64,000 nt of DNA from Megachile rotundata. Its lineage: Eukaryota > Arthropoda > Insecta > Hymenoptera > Megachilidae. Location of the stretch: contig NC_134997.1 of assembly GCF_050947335.1 (NCBI RefSeq), positions 2,542,001 through 2,606,000 on the forward strand, given 5' to 3'. Below the pieces are notes generated by a model that worked only from the letters and a program-made list of their open reading frames with translations, had not been told where the DNA came from and did no database searches. A program made the translations under genes and the position numbers. Of this stretch, positions 21,291 to 31,792 are shown piece after piece; position 1 is the first letter of the stretch; every line of letters begins with the position of its first letter.

Positions 21291-22299
21291 CAATAGTAAA
21301 CACGTTTATTCTGTTTGCTTGTTTGAGAGCAATTCTGACCAACTTTATGAAACCTTTTATATGATAAAATAATTTTCAGAAAAAAAATATACCGACTTCG
21401 AAATGCACTAAAAAGTATAAAATAATTTCTATTTCCTAATGAAGTAATGTCTATTTCATTCAATCATACAATTACGTAACAGATATGAATGAAACCTATT
21501 TACTCGTTAGGTAGTGTATTAAATACATTTCAACCTTTTCAGAGGCGGCGCAAAATTAAAAGATTTTCTTGAACATGTCAACCTTTGGACAGCCGAACAT
21601 AGGCAAAGCTTGTATAGCTATTTTTTTTTCTATACATATAACTCGATAGCACGCCGCGAAGTAGGTGTTAGTGCGTATAGAATGTAACTATGGTCTATCT
21701 TTTTTTTTTTTTTTTTGTTTTAGGAAGACAGAAATCCTAGTAACGGACATCTGGGAAGATAGCCCAGATAGTGTGAGGCTCCCGCTTCCGGCGCCCCTAG
21801 AAGAGGGGCGGTTTCCACGTCCTACTCACTAAAACTGTCTCCCGCCCCCGCCCCGAGGGACGGAGGGTGGCGGCAACCCGTACCGGAAACGGCATAGTCC
21901 CCTTGGTCTAGGCCATCGCTCGCAGTTGTGAAAGAAAGACTACCCCCCTCCCCCTCGCCCCCCACCCCTCGCGTATGTGTTCCATGTGTGGGGAATGGAT
22001 GCTCTCAACCAAAGGGTTTTGGTCCTAGGGGCTGCGTCAAGATCTAGGGGAGGCTCCCGGGCAAAATGCGCTGACCTCCAGCTGACCTTGTAACGCCCCC
22101 TCGGCACCGCCACCCGGTGGGCTCGAACATACGGCAAAAACAGCGACCTCTCCCCACCATTTCCCACCTAAGTGTAATTTCTAGTTGTAATTCCCCCGCG
22201 TTTGCCTATTTCACCCCAGTCTTCTTCCACAACGCTACATGAGCCCATTGCTCTCGGTAAAAATTTCTCCTTCCTGTCTCCTGTCGATTCCACTCGGTC

Positions 22300-22790
22300 C
22301 CCGTTGTCGCCCCCTAATGGTGCCATGACCAGGCTGACGACTGGGTTCCTTGCTGAATCAACCGTTGATCGAAGGGGTGCTCAATTCGATTTGACCTCTC
22401 TCCCTCCTCTCCCCCGCTCCGTCGGTCCCCGTTTCGTGCCCCCTAATGGTGCTATGACCAGGCTGACACCAGTTTCCTCCTTTGCAGGTTTGAGTCGTTC
22501 GATCGATCGTGTCTTGTTTTCTCCTTCTTCTCTCCCGCCGATCCCACTCGGTCCCCATTGTCGCCCCCTAATGGTGCTATGACCAGGCTGACGACTGGGT
22601 CCCTAATTGAATCAGCAGTTGATCAGAAGGATCCTCTGCTCAGTTTAACCTCTCTCCCTCCTCTCCCCCGCTCCGTCGGTCCCCGTTTTGTGCCCCCTAA
22701 TGGTGCTATGACCAGGCTGACACCGGTTTCCTCCCTTGCGGGTTTGAGTCGTTTGATCGGTCGTGTCTATTTTTGTTTCGCCGCTTCTTC
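22300..22790 (-). repeat. Four tandem units of about 127 bp in the R1-like retroposon
   Basis: CCCCTAATGGTGCYATGACC followed by AGGCTGAC recurs at about 22311, 22440, 22565 and 22693 (spacing 129, 125 and 129). Units 1/3 and 2/4 are most alike, so the array is a doubled dimer of about 254 bp. Long ORFs here on both strands merely follow the repeat period. The array lies in the upstream half of the element on the minus strand and may have carried promoter units, as in some LINE 5' regions; that role is inference. Confidence 0.7.
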
Positions 22791-22859
22791 TGCTCCTGCT
22801 CTTCCTCTTCTCCCTCTCGCTGTCCTCTTGCTTCTTTCCCTCTTCTTGCCGTTTGAAAA

Positions 22860-22990
22860 GCGCGCCGTGCCTCCGCCGTCTTGCTTGTTGCTGCATCCTT
22901 TTGCTTCACCCTTTAGGGCCGCTCTCCAAGTGTTTGCAGCGTTCCTTCCCTCGCCATGCTGGATATTCTGGATATTCTCAATGCGGCCCC
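22860..22990 (-). repeat. Repeat unit shared with 29560-29790
   Basis: The stretch with CCGTCTTGCTTGTTGC, GGGCCGCTCTCCA and CCATGCTGGAT matches two tandem units at about 29565-29680 and 29660-29775. All three belong to the same retroposon, on either side of the Gypsy insertion, so the original carried at least three copies. Confidence 0.65.
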
Positions 22991-23320
22991 TTTTCTCCAC
23001 CATCGTTGTGTCTTCGGAGTTTCCAGAGTGCTGTAGCGTTTTCCGCAGTTCTTCCAGCACTTTTCCGTCATTTTCCCGCTTTGCACTGTTCCTCTGCACT
23101 CGCGCACGTGGTCACATATATTCCCCTGTACCCGCAACACTCCTAGCACTTCACTGCACTCTCACAACACTTTCCTAACACTACACCGAGTTAGTTGCCT
23201 ATCTGTTAATTATTTATTATTTATTATTTATTTATTTATTTATTAACCTACTAATCACTTCACTATTTATAATAATTTATTCGTTAATTATGAACTAATT
23301 AATATTATTATTATTATCAT

Positions 23321-23710
23321 TGTAGCGGACTTAGCGGGCATTCAATTTCATACGTTCAAATAATAACCGATGCATACGAGCAGCGCGGAACGCGAACGTG
23401 ATGATAGATGTTTATCGCCCGCGAAAAACGGTTGGAGGTGATCGCCGACGGTTGGGACACAGCGCGTCCCGTCGACCTCCGACTAACAACAACGGCACGC
23501 GTCGGTGCCGACACTCCAACCGGCGAATTCGAAAAATCGTCTCGAACGTTCGACACCCGTAAATATAAAAGGACGCGCCCGCGAGTCGAGACTGACTTGT
23601 ACCAGTTAGACACGCGAGCGTACACCCGCGACTGACATAATAAAAGTATTTTTGAATTCCGCGCACATTTACGTTACAAGTTATTTCTCCTTCTCCGTCG
23701 CACCCCCAAA
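23321..23710 (+). repeat. CsRn1-like Gypsy 5' LTR
   Basis: A 390-bp LTR, TGTAGCGGACTTAGCGGGC...CACCCCCAAA. It looks identical to 29009-29398; all ORFs across the two copies give the same protein strings. TSD TCAT is at 23317-23320 and 29399-29402. A TATA box (TATAAAA, 23564-23570) and a polyadenylation signal (AATAAA, 23639-23644) are placed as expected for transcription start and end inside the LTR. Confidence 0.93.
23564..23570 (+). promoter_or_regulatory. LTR TATA box
   Basis: TATAAAA followed by a GC-rich stretch in the 5' LTR, with an identical copy at 29252-29258 in the 3' LTR. It is probably the core promoter of the Gypsy element. Confidence 0.6.
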
Positions 23711-23711
23711 G

Positions 23712-23729
23712 TGGTGACCCCGACGTGAT
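23712..23729 (+). other. Gypsy primer-binding site (tRNA-Trp type)
   Basis: TGGTGACCCCGACGTGAT begins one base after the 5' LTR. It is complementary to the 3' end of tRNA-Trp, the primer reported for CsRn1/Kabuki-type elements (recalled family knowledge). Confidence 0.75.
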
Positions 23730-23828
23730 TCGAGGTAAAGGGGTAAACGCGCGGAGAATTTCTTTTCCGATTCGATAAATCGAGATTTCTTTTTTTTCCT
23801 TTCTTTCGCCGTCGCGAGTGTAGAGACA

Positions 23829-24647
23829 ATGTCGCTTACCGCGGAAGGACATCGCGCGTCCGACGATACGAAGGGCGAGAATCTCGAAGGCGACAACGTT
23901 AGTGTCGTAGGGCAACAATTGCGCATTCCCCAGTTCTGGCCCCACAAAATCGCGCTGTGGTTTAAATTGTTAGAAGCGCAGTTCGCGTCGGCTCGCATAA
24001 CGAAAGACGAAGTGAAATTTAACATTACCATCGCGAACCTGGGCGAGAGCTACGTTGAGCAAGTGGAAGACGTTGTGCTCGACCCCCCCGCGACCGGGCA
24101 ATACGAATACCTCAAGGGCGAATTAATGAAGAGATTAGCTGAATCCGATAGCACGCGAGTGCGGAAACTATTGGAAGGCGAGGAACTCGGCGACCGGACA
24201 CCGTCACAGTTTTTCCGGGACTTGAAGAAGCTGGCCACACCGTCCGTGCCCGACGACTTCATCGTCACGCTTTGGAAAAACCGACTACCGGTCAGCGTGC
24301 AACGAGTTTTAGCCGCTACATCGGAGACGAAGCCGACTGTCTTGACGGAGATGGCCGATCGGATCCATGAGATACGTCCAGAACAAGGACGAATCGCCGC
24401 AATCACCCCCAAAGGACCGAGTGAAGTCGACGAATTGCGGAAGATGATCGAGCGACTTGAAGTGCGGATCGAGGCCATGAACCGACATCGCCCGCGTTCG
24501 GTAGAAAGAAAACGTCACCGCAGCCGTTCCCGGAGCAAGGAAGGAACAACGGACCTGTGCTGGTACCACGAAACTTACAAACATCGTGCAAAGAAGTGTC
24601 GTGCTCCCTGCACTTGGGCGTCGGGAAACGCGAGCAGTCGTCAGTGA
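23829..24647 (+). CDS. gag: Gag of CsRn1-like Gypsy element
   Basis: 272 residues, intact. The N-terminal two thirds is the capsid-like region (PQFWPHKIALWFKLLEAQF near residue 35, LWKNRLPVSVQRVLA near 150). An Arg/Ser-rich linker near 218-237 is followed by a single C-terminal zinc finger, CWYHETYKHRAKKCRAPC, of the CHCC spacing that distinguishes CsRn1-type elements from ordinary CCHC Gag. It would assemble the particle and bind genomic RNA. The pol frame overlaps its last 90 nt in the -1 frame, so Gag-Pol would be made by -1 frameshifting. The ATG at 23829 lies about 100 nt after the primer site, a normal leader. Confidence 0.88.
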   Translation: MSLTAEGHRASDDTKGENLEGDNVSVVGQQLRIPQFWPHKIALWFKLLEAQFASARITKDEVKFNITIANLGESYVEQVEDVVLDPPATGQYEYLKGELMKRLAESDSTRVRKLLEGEELGDRTPSQFFRDLKKLATPSVPDDFIVTLWKNRLPVSVQRVLAATSETKPTVLTEMADRIHEIRPEQGRIAAITPKGPSEVDELRKMIERLEVRIEAMNRHRPRSVERKRHRSRSRSKEGTTDLCWYHETYKHRAKKCRAPCTWASGNASSRQ

Positions 24648-26262
24648 ACGCGGCACATGACGACGGGTCCGTGTCTCGCCGCATCTACGTAATAGACAAA
24701 CGGTCGAAGATTTCGTTTCTGGTGGACACTGGGGCCGATTTATGTGTATTCCCTCGTGACCGGTTGCGCGGACCCGTGGCGAAAAGCGAGTACGAACTTT
24801 TTGCGGCAAATGGTGCGCGTATCGCGACGTACGGAACAGTGGCCGTATCGCTGGACCTTGCGCTTCGTCGAGACTTTAAGTGGCGTTTCGTAGTGGCCGA
24901 CGTTAGCACGCCCATAATCGGTATGGACTTTCTCAGTCATTATGGGTTGCTAGTGGATCCGCGAAATAAACGATTGGTTGACTCAGTAACGAGCTTATTT
25001 TCGACGGGACACGCGGCTAACGGCAGCGTCGCGTCGGTAAAAACAATCGTGGGTGAATCGCCGTATCACCGTTTACTCGCGGAGTTTCCAGACTTGACCC
25101 GACCCCCCGTCTTCGGTAGGGAACGTGCAAAACACAACGTCAAGCATCACATCGAGACGACGCCAGGACCACCGGTGCACTGCAAGCCACGCCGCCTCGC
25201 TCCCGACCGTTTCAAGCAAGCGAAAGCGGAATTCGACCTGATGTTGCAGCAAGGGGTGATCCGACCGTCGAAGAGCCCATGGGCGTCGCCGTTACACGTC
25301 GTTACAAAAAAGGACGGCGGGTTGCGACCGTGCGGCGACTATCGGGCGCTCAACGCTCGGACAATACCGGACCGATACTCGCCGCCGCACATAGAGGACT
25401 TCGCGCAGCGATTGCATGGTAAGCGCGTTTTCTCGAAAATCGATTTGGTGAGGGCGTACCACCAAATTCCCATCGCGACAGAAGACATCGAAAAAACGGC
25501 GATAACGACGCCGTTCGGACTCTTCGAAGCCACGAATATGATGTTCGGTCTCCGTAACGCGGCGCAAACGTGCCAAAGGTTCGTGGACGAAATTACGCGC
25601 GGTCTCGATTTCGTTTACGCGTATATCGACGATTTTCTAATAGCATCCGAGAACACCGAACAACATCACGAACACTTGAGAGCGCTATTCAACCGTTTAA
25701 ACGAATACGGAGTAGTTATTAATCCCGCGAAGTGCGTTTTCGGCGTAGACGAGATTACGTTCCTCGGATTCTCGGTGAACGCTGACGGGATTAAACCACT
25801 GGCCGAACGCGTAGAAGCTGTCGCGAATTTTCCGAAGCCGGAGAACGTAAAACAAGTGCGTCGATATCTCGGTATGATTAACTTCTATAGACGATTTATC
25901 CCTGGCGCGGCGGAAATTTTGCGACCGCTAAACGATTTGCTGAAAGGGACAAAGAAGGGTAACACGCCCGTTGCGTGGAACGAGCACTTGGAAAACGCGT
26001 TTCTAAACTCCAAGCGTGCTCTAGCAAATGCGGCGTTGTTAGCGCACCCGATACCAGGCGCACCGATCAGCCTCGTCGTTGATGCGTCCGATTACGCGAT
26101 CGGAGCGGTATTGCAACAGCATGTAAACGGCGCGTGGCAACCGTTAGGTTTTTATACGCAATCATTGTCCCCCCCGCAACAGAAATATAGCGCGTACGAC
26201 CGCGAATTGTTAGCGATGTATCGCGCGGTCAAGCGTTTTAGACACGCCGTAGAGGGGAGAAA
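24557..26262 (+). pseudogene. pol: Gypsy pol, N-terminal part: protease, RT, RNase H (cut by hairpin)
   Basis: An open frame in the -1 frame relative to gag; its first ATG at 24557 is probably not the true start. The protease active site FLVDTGADLCVF is at residues 54-65. RT follows with RPCGDYRALN (257-266), FSKIDLVRAYHQIP (292-305, first catalytic Asp) and YIDDFLIAS (356-364, catalytic pair intact). RNase H begins with SLVVDASDYAIGAVL near 505 and reaches HAVEGR at residue 568. There the reading runs into the inserted hairpin and stops after a few codons. All catalytic residues seen are intact; the insertion alone breaks the enzyme. Confidence 0.9.
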
Positions 26263-27169
26263 GGGTATAGCCGGATAAGGTGGTCAAATGTGCCCTTGAG
26301 TCGAATTTGAGACCCAACTCGTCAGTCGGTAGCATATCCCAAAAAAACATCTCACACCAAGTTTCAACCCCCTATCTCATCCGTGGGGGTAGTAAAAGGG
26401 ATAAAACGAAATTCCGGTTTTTGGGCCTGTTTGCCTATTTAATTTCGTACAAAAATTCTGAAAAAATTCTGAAACAAAAAGAGTATGCAGCAGTTTACGA
26501 GTCAGACGCCTTAATCGCTGCGCCACCGACACCGTTGAAAAACCTTCAAACATTTAGGTATATACCGAGCGTACCATAAAACTAATTAATTAAGTTAATT
26601 GCATTGTTGGAATCCATAGATCAATTGTGTGAACGTGAATCCTCTTAAAATTACTTAATGCATCTTTTGTGGGAAAATGGCATAAAAATTCAAAGCAGAA
26701 GTTAGTTTCTCGCGCGAAAAAATCGGTTTTTGATTTTTTTAACTACGGCGCACCTCACCGAAAAATCTGAAAAAATTAGAGAATAATAGTTGTACTAATA
26801 CCTAACTACCACATTAATATAAAAGTAGTGCTCCGACATCTTCACTAAAAAATCGCATTTTTTCGGATTTTTTTTCGGTTTTTGATTTTTCACGACTACA
26901 GTTTGCGATCAAAAAATCTGAAAAAATTCTGTAAGATGCGCTATCTAGACCTCAATGTTTCAGAATTTTTTCAGAATTTTTGTACGAAATTAAATAGGCA
27001 AACAGGCCCAAAAACCGGAATTTCGTTTTATCCCTTTTACTACCCCCACGGATGAGATAGGGGGTTGAAACTTGGTGTGAGATGTTTTTTTGGGATATGC
27101 TACCGACTGACGAGTTGGGTCTCAAATTCGACTCAAGGGCACATTTGACCACCTTATCCGGCTATACCC
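26263..27169. mobile_element. 907-bp hairpin element inside Gypsy pol
   Basis: Perfect 213-bp inverted arms (26263-26475 and 26957-27169) start GGGTATAGCCGGATAAGG. The middle about 480 bp is AT-rich. The flanks GAAA and TTTC extend the inverted symmetry, so the exact ends and TSD cannot be fixed. Relatives of the arm and the adjoining middle lie, diverged, at about 56120-56390. It has no coding capacity. An antisense tRNA-like A-box stretch occurs at about 26490-26535. It interrupts RNase H just before the block with IFTDHKPL. Confidence 0.85.
26488..26537 (-). other. tRNA-derived SINE fragment (A-box half)
   Basis: On the minus strand, GTGGCGCAGCGATTAAGGCG is a good A-box-containing D-arm. 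An anticodon-like loop (CTGACTCGTAAACTG) follows, and the similarity then ends. There is no T-arm, so it is a 5' SINE fragment, not a working tRNA gene. Confidence 0.5.
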
Positions 27170-28709
27170 TTTCGTCATTTTTACCGATCACAAGCCTCTG
27201 ACTTACGCGTTTAATCAGAATACGGAAAAGTGCTCGCCGCGTCAGTTTAGACATCTAGACTATATCGGACAGTTCACAACAGATATTCGACACGTTAAGG
27301 GTTTGGATAACGTAGCCGACGCGTTATCTCGGGTCGAGGCAATCGCTCAATCCGTCGATCATCGAGCTCTTGCATCCGCGCAAGAGGAAGACAGCGAATT
27401 GCAGGATATCCTACGGTCGAACTCATTGAAATTAAAGCTACGAAAAATCCATTTTCCCGAGCAAAACGCGAATATTTTTTGTGACGTAACGAACGATGCA
27501 GTCCGACCGTATGTACCGAAATCCTTGCGGCATACCGTATTCAATAGCCTACACGGTTTATCTCACCCTGGTATACGCGCGACGCAAAAATTAATAACAT
27601 CACGGTTCGTATGGCCGTCGATAAATAAGGACTGTCGAACTTGGACGCGACAGTGTATAGCGTGTCAAAGATGCAAAGTCGGCAAACACGTGTCATCGCC
27701 CGTCAGAGAGTTCGGATTAGCCGGTCGTTTCGAACACGTTCACATCGACATTATTAACATGCAATATTCGCAGGGCTTCCGATATTGTCTAACGTGTATA
27801 GATCGGTTCTCTCGCTGGCCAGAGGTCATTCCTATTAACGATATGGAAGCGTCTACCGTCGCGACAGCTTTCTTAACAACCTGGATCGCTCGTTTCGGCG
27901 TTCCTCTTCGCATCACTTCCGATCAGGGACGACAATTCGAATCCCAGTTATTTAATTGTCTTTGCAAACTGTTAGGAATACAACATTTGCGTACAACCGC
28001 CTACCATCCCGAAGCGAACGGATTGGTGGAGCGCTTTCATCGGCAATTAAAGGCAGCGATAAAATGCCACGATAGTAGCAACTGGGTGGAAATTTTGCCC
28101 ATCGTCCTTTTAGGTATCCGCACCGCGTTGAAAGAGGATTTGGGAACGACCGCCGCGGAATTAGTATACGGCACAAGTATTCGACTACCCGCAGAATTTT
28201 TCTTACCTAGCGGTCAAGACGCGAATTCGCAGTTCGTTACTCGTTTAAAGGAGCGCGTAAATAGAGTGAAACCAGAACCAGTCGTGCGACATGGCAGCAA
28301 AAAAGTTTTCGTTTTCAAAGAACTCGCAACGTCCCCATATATATTTTTGCGCCACGACGCGGTTAGAGGTCCACTACAGCCTCCCTATGACGGACCGTAC
28401 AAAGTAATCGAACGCGATGAAAAAAATTTCGTAATTCGGGTCAACGATAGAAACGTTAAAGTCTCGATAGATAGACTAAAACCTGCGTTCATTGTTCCCG
28501 ACGACTTCGAACAAGTATACAATAAAAGCGAAACAGCGGAAACATCGTTCCAAGTAGTCCCACCCGTTATAAAAAACACTGGGTCTCGCGAGGACTGCGC
28601 GCCACAGAATAACGATCAATTGCAAAATCGCGAAAATCAAGATCGACTCACCACGCGTACGGGTCGACGAATCCGTTTTCCGGATCGTTATCAAGCGGGA
28701 TTCAACTAG
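27170..28709 (+). pseudogene. pol: Gypsy pol, C-terminal part: RNase H end and integrase
   Basis: Reading resumes after the hairpin with IFTDHKPLTYAF (RNase H) and the downstream DALSR block. Integrase follows: the zinc domain has H..H in LHGLSHPG and CIACQRCK; the catalytic core has Asp in HVHIDII, Asp in ITSDQGRQF and Glu in ANGLVERFHRQLK. A GPY/F module (PPYDGPYKVIERD...SIDRLKPAF) comes next, and the protein ends with a basic tail (TGRRIRFPDRY). From the first ATG the frame is 468 codons and undamaged. It is out of frame with the upstream pol half because of the insertion. Confidence 0.9.
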
Positions 28710-28995
28710 ATTAAGTTGCGTTAGTTGTATAAAATTGCGTTAGCTGTAAATAAAATTGCGTTCGCTGTAAATAAAATTGCGTTAGTGTAAGTAAAATTGC
28801 GTCAATTGTAAAAAAAAAAAAAGAAAAAAAAAGAAAAAATTGCGTAGCTGTAAGTAAAACTGTGATCTAGTATTAAGTAGTTTTAAGCGTGTTAGCGAGT
28901 AATCAAAAATCGATCAATCGTGCGTTTATTCGATCAATCGTTCTGTTTGATATGTACCCGCGCTACGAATTCTGTGGTTACGTTACATTGTCACT

Positions 28996-29008
28996 GGAAG
29001 GGGGGTAC
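28996..29008 (+). other. Gypsy polypurine tract
   Basis: GGAAGGGGGGTAC directly precedes the 3' LTR at 29009, as expected for the plus-strand primer. Confidence 0.75.
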
Positions 29009-29398
29009 TGTAGCGGACTTAGCGGGCATTCAATTTCATACGTTCAAATAATAACCGATGCATACGAGCAGCGCGGAACGCGAACGTGATGATAGATGTT
29101 TATCGCCCGCGAAAAACGGTTGGAGGTGATCGCCGACGGTTGGGACACAGCGCGTCCCGTCGACCTCCGACTAACAACAACGGCACGCGTCGGTGCCGAC
29201 ACTCCAACCGGCGAATTCGAAAAATCGTCTCGAACGTTCGACACCCGTAAATATAAAAGGACGCGCCCGCGAGTCGAGACTGACTTGTACCAGTTAGACA
29301 CGCGAGCGTACACCCGCGACTGACATAATAAAAGTATTTTTGAATTCCGCGCACATTTACGTTACAAGTTATTTCTCCTTCTCCGTCGCACCCCCAAA
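29009..29398 (+). repeat. CsRn1-like Gypsy 3' LTR
   Basis: 390 bp, the same length as the 5' LTR and apparently identical to it. The TATA box copy is at 29252-29258 and the AATAAA copy at 29327-29332. It is followed by TSD TCAT (29399-29402). Confidence 0.93.
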
Positions 29399-29402
29399 TC
29401 AT

Positions 29403-30378
29403 TATTATTATTATTAATCTCATTCACTTCACTTCATTTATTTATTAATTAATTTATTTATTTATTTCTTCCTTCCTTCACTTCGTTCCGTGTCGTCTCG
29501 CCTCTTCCTCTTCTCCTCCTCCCTGTCTTCTTCCTTCAACCAATCCGCTTACCATTTGAAAAACGCGCCATATCTCCGCCATCTTGCTTATTGCCGCGTG
29601 CCTCCACTTCGCCCATAGGCTTCGTCCCTGAAGGCAGCTCTCCATGCGCTTGCGGCGATCCTTCCTCCGCCATCTTACTTGTTGCCGCGTGCCTTCGCTT
29701 CGCCTTTAGGCTTCGTCCTTAAGGGCCGCTCTCCATGCGCCTGCAGCGACCCTTCCCCGGCCATGCTGGATGTTTGCGAACCGGCCTTTACGCTCTACGC
29801 TTTCCCTCGCGCGGAGATGCCCACGTGTTCGTACGATATATCGAAGCATGCTTGACCGACGCCATTATTTATTTACTATCAAGAAAATACAAAAATAGCC
29901 AAAACTAATCACCGCGTGCATTCAGTATGCCTCATTCGCCCTTTCCCGCACTCTAAATCCCTAATGACATTTGCATTATAATTAATTAATCTAATTTCTA
30001 CGACTTTCTCTCGCAACTTCTACATGTCGCACGACCACGTGTTCACGCAAGTCCTTCTTCGAGGGCAGCTTTCACCCTTAAATTGCACTATTTTCACTCG
30101 CGATATATAAAAATAATCGTATTTAAGTCGCGCACATATTTATTTTATTCCGCGGTCGGTCCGAACACTCGTTTCCTCGCTTTCGATTACTCATGGGTTT
30201 GCACCCCATGCTTTTCCTCGCGTCGCGTGGAGGTCGCCATTACCGAAATTTCGTTTTTTATTTATAACTTCACTATTCCACTTCCGATTTTCACAAAATT
30301 TCACCGCCCACTTCCCCCACGGTCTCCCCTCACTTCATAACATTATTTATCACACTTAAACCACTTTTTCCCACCAAA
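29403..30378 (-). other. Upstream part of the R1-like retroposon, non-coding
   Basis: This stretch lies between the Gypsy element and palindrome copy 2. It contains two tandem units of about 95-115 bp (29565-29775) matching 22860-22990. The remaining about 600 bp shows only short ORFs without recognisable domains. By the TSD argument it belongs to the same retroposon as 21701-23320. Confidence 0.55.
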
Positions 30379-30923
30379 GGGTCTCGGCGCATAAGATACA
30401 CTTTTTGGCCCCGGAAAAAAAAATTCAAAAAAACCATATGGATCATGTAGCCTGCTTCGAGTAGACCACGCGTACCCATGTTTGGCGTTCCAAATCACCG
30501 TCGTCGCTCCAGAAGAGGAGGAAATGTCTCCCGAGTGGTCGAAGTACATCGGACATACGGCGACTTGAAATGCTCATATCCCACCCGCGTTTAGGGCTAC
30601 AGAGCTAATCGAGTGTTCTTTGGAAAGCTGGAGAAACGTACTTTCTGATGCGTGTATCAAGTATTAAGAAAGCAGCGATGAAGATGCTACCGAGTGGAGG
30701 AACTGAAATTCATTGATTGCACACAAATGCATTCGACGGACCACTCCAGCTACACGCTCAATGTGTGCCCCCCTTCGAGGCGAACAAAATGCGATATCCC
30801 AATCGAAAATCCATTGGGGGCCCGATACTTTAATTTCGAAAAAACCGTAGATGGTCGCACCCGATTTTACAGATTTCGCACACCTACCTCCATATAAGCA
30901 TGAGAAAGCCGTTCTGGAAGCAC

Positions 30924-31451
30924 TTAAGCCTCGCTGTCACTCCCTTCTGCTTCCGTTTCTTCTCCGGATGGTACTAAGAGCTCCGTTAACTGCGCAGCCG
31001 GGCGCAGGATCTGCGGGAGGTACCGAGCATGGGCCAAGTAGAAGATGGCAGCGGCCACATGTGAGCAGCAGCCTACTGTCCGGTTTCCATTCGGGCACTC
31101 ACACCAATATCACCGAATTCCTTCAACCTGGTCCATTTTCGGTTCGTAATGAATATAGTGCCGGTAAGTTTTTGCGTTCACGTGTCGCGACTTGATTTCT
31201 AGACGGACGATGTTCGGTGTTTCTTTTACGAACATCATGAAGACATTGTTGGTGTCGATTTGATATGGGCCCAAGGTCAATAGGAGTAAGCGGTTTCGAG
31301 TCAGTTTCGGGAAATCGGACAGGGTGGTGGCCGAAGTCCGTTACAGAAGTGTGCTTCTGCGCTCTATTGCCACCACCTACTTCGGCTACCACCCTGACCG
31401 ATTTCCCGAAACTGTCTCGAGACCACTTACTGCTATTGACCTTGGGCCCAT
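30924..31451 (-). pseudogene. SWIM transposase fragment, left arm of copy 2
   Basis: Counterpart of 9706-10233: the TLGPYQI block, an in-frame TGA, then CECPNGNRTVGCCSHV and an acidic tail, read on the minus strand. The TGA is shared with copy 1. Confidence 0.58.
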
Positions 31452-31792
31452 ATCAAATCGACACCAACAATGTCTTCATGATGTTTGTAAAAGAAACACC
31501 GAACATCGTCCGTCTAGAAATCAAGTCGCGACACGTGAACGCAAAAACTTACCGGCACTATATTCATTACGAACCGAAAATGGACCAGGTTGAAGGAATT
31601 CGGTGATATTGGTGTGAGTGCCCGAATGGAAACCGGACAGTAGGCTGCTGCTCACATGTGGCCGCTGCCATCTTCTACTTGGCCCATGCTCGGTACCTCC
31701 CGCAGATCCTGCGCCCGGCTGCGCAGTTAACGGAGCTCTTAGTACCATCCGGAGAAGAAACGGAAGCAGAAGGGAGTGACAGCGAGGCTTAA
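31423..31792 (+). pseudogene. SWIM transposase fragment, right arm of copy 2
   Basis: Counterpart of 10205-10574. TLGPYQIDTNNVFMMF is in frame from about 31437, the TGA falls at about 31604, and the SWIM block runs from 31607 to the TAA ending at 31792. Confidence 0.58.

Larger units (their letters stand above)
23321..29398 (+). mobile_element. Young CsRn1/Kabuki-like Gypsy retrotransposon
   Basis: A complete plus-strand LTR element with apparently identical 390-bp LTRs, a 4-bp TSD TCAT, a tRNA-Trp-type primer site, gag with a CHCC finger, and pol in the order protease, RT, RNase H, integrase. It is about 5.2 kb without the 907-bp hairpin insertion (26263-27169) that cuts pol between RT/RNase H and integrase. 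Identical LTRs imply recent insertion, so the hairpin is more recent still or was in the source copy. It sits inside the R1-like retroposon. Confidence 0.92.

Noticed and set aside
22202..23178. Overlapping ORFs of 126 and 206 codons and their minus-strand partners
   Set aside because: They follow the tandem repeat period and switch strand and frame without domain content; they are repeat by-products.
24309..24809. 166- and 142-codon ORFs antisense to Gypsy gag/pol
   Set aside because: They are shadows of the real plus-strand genes, with no independent features.
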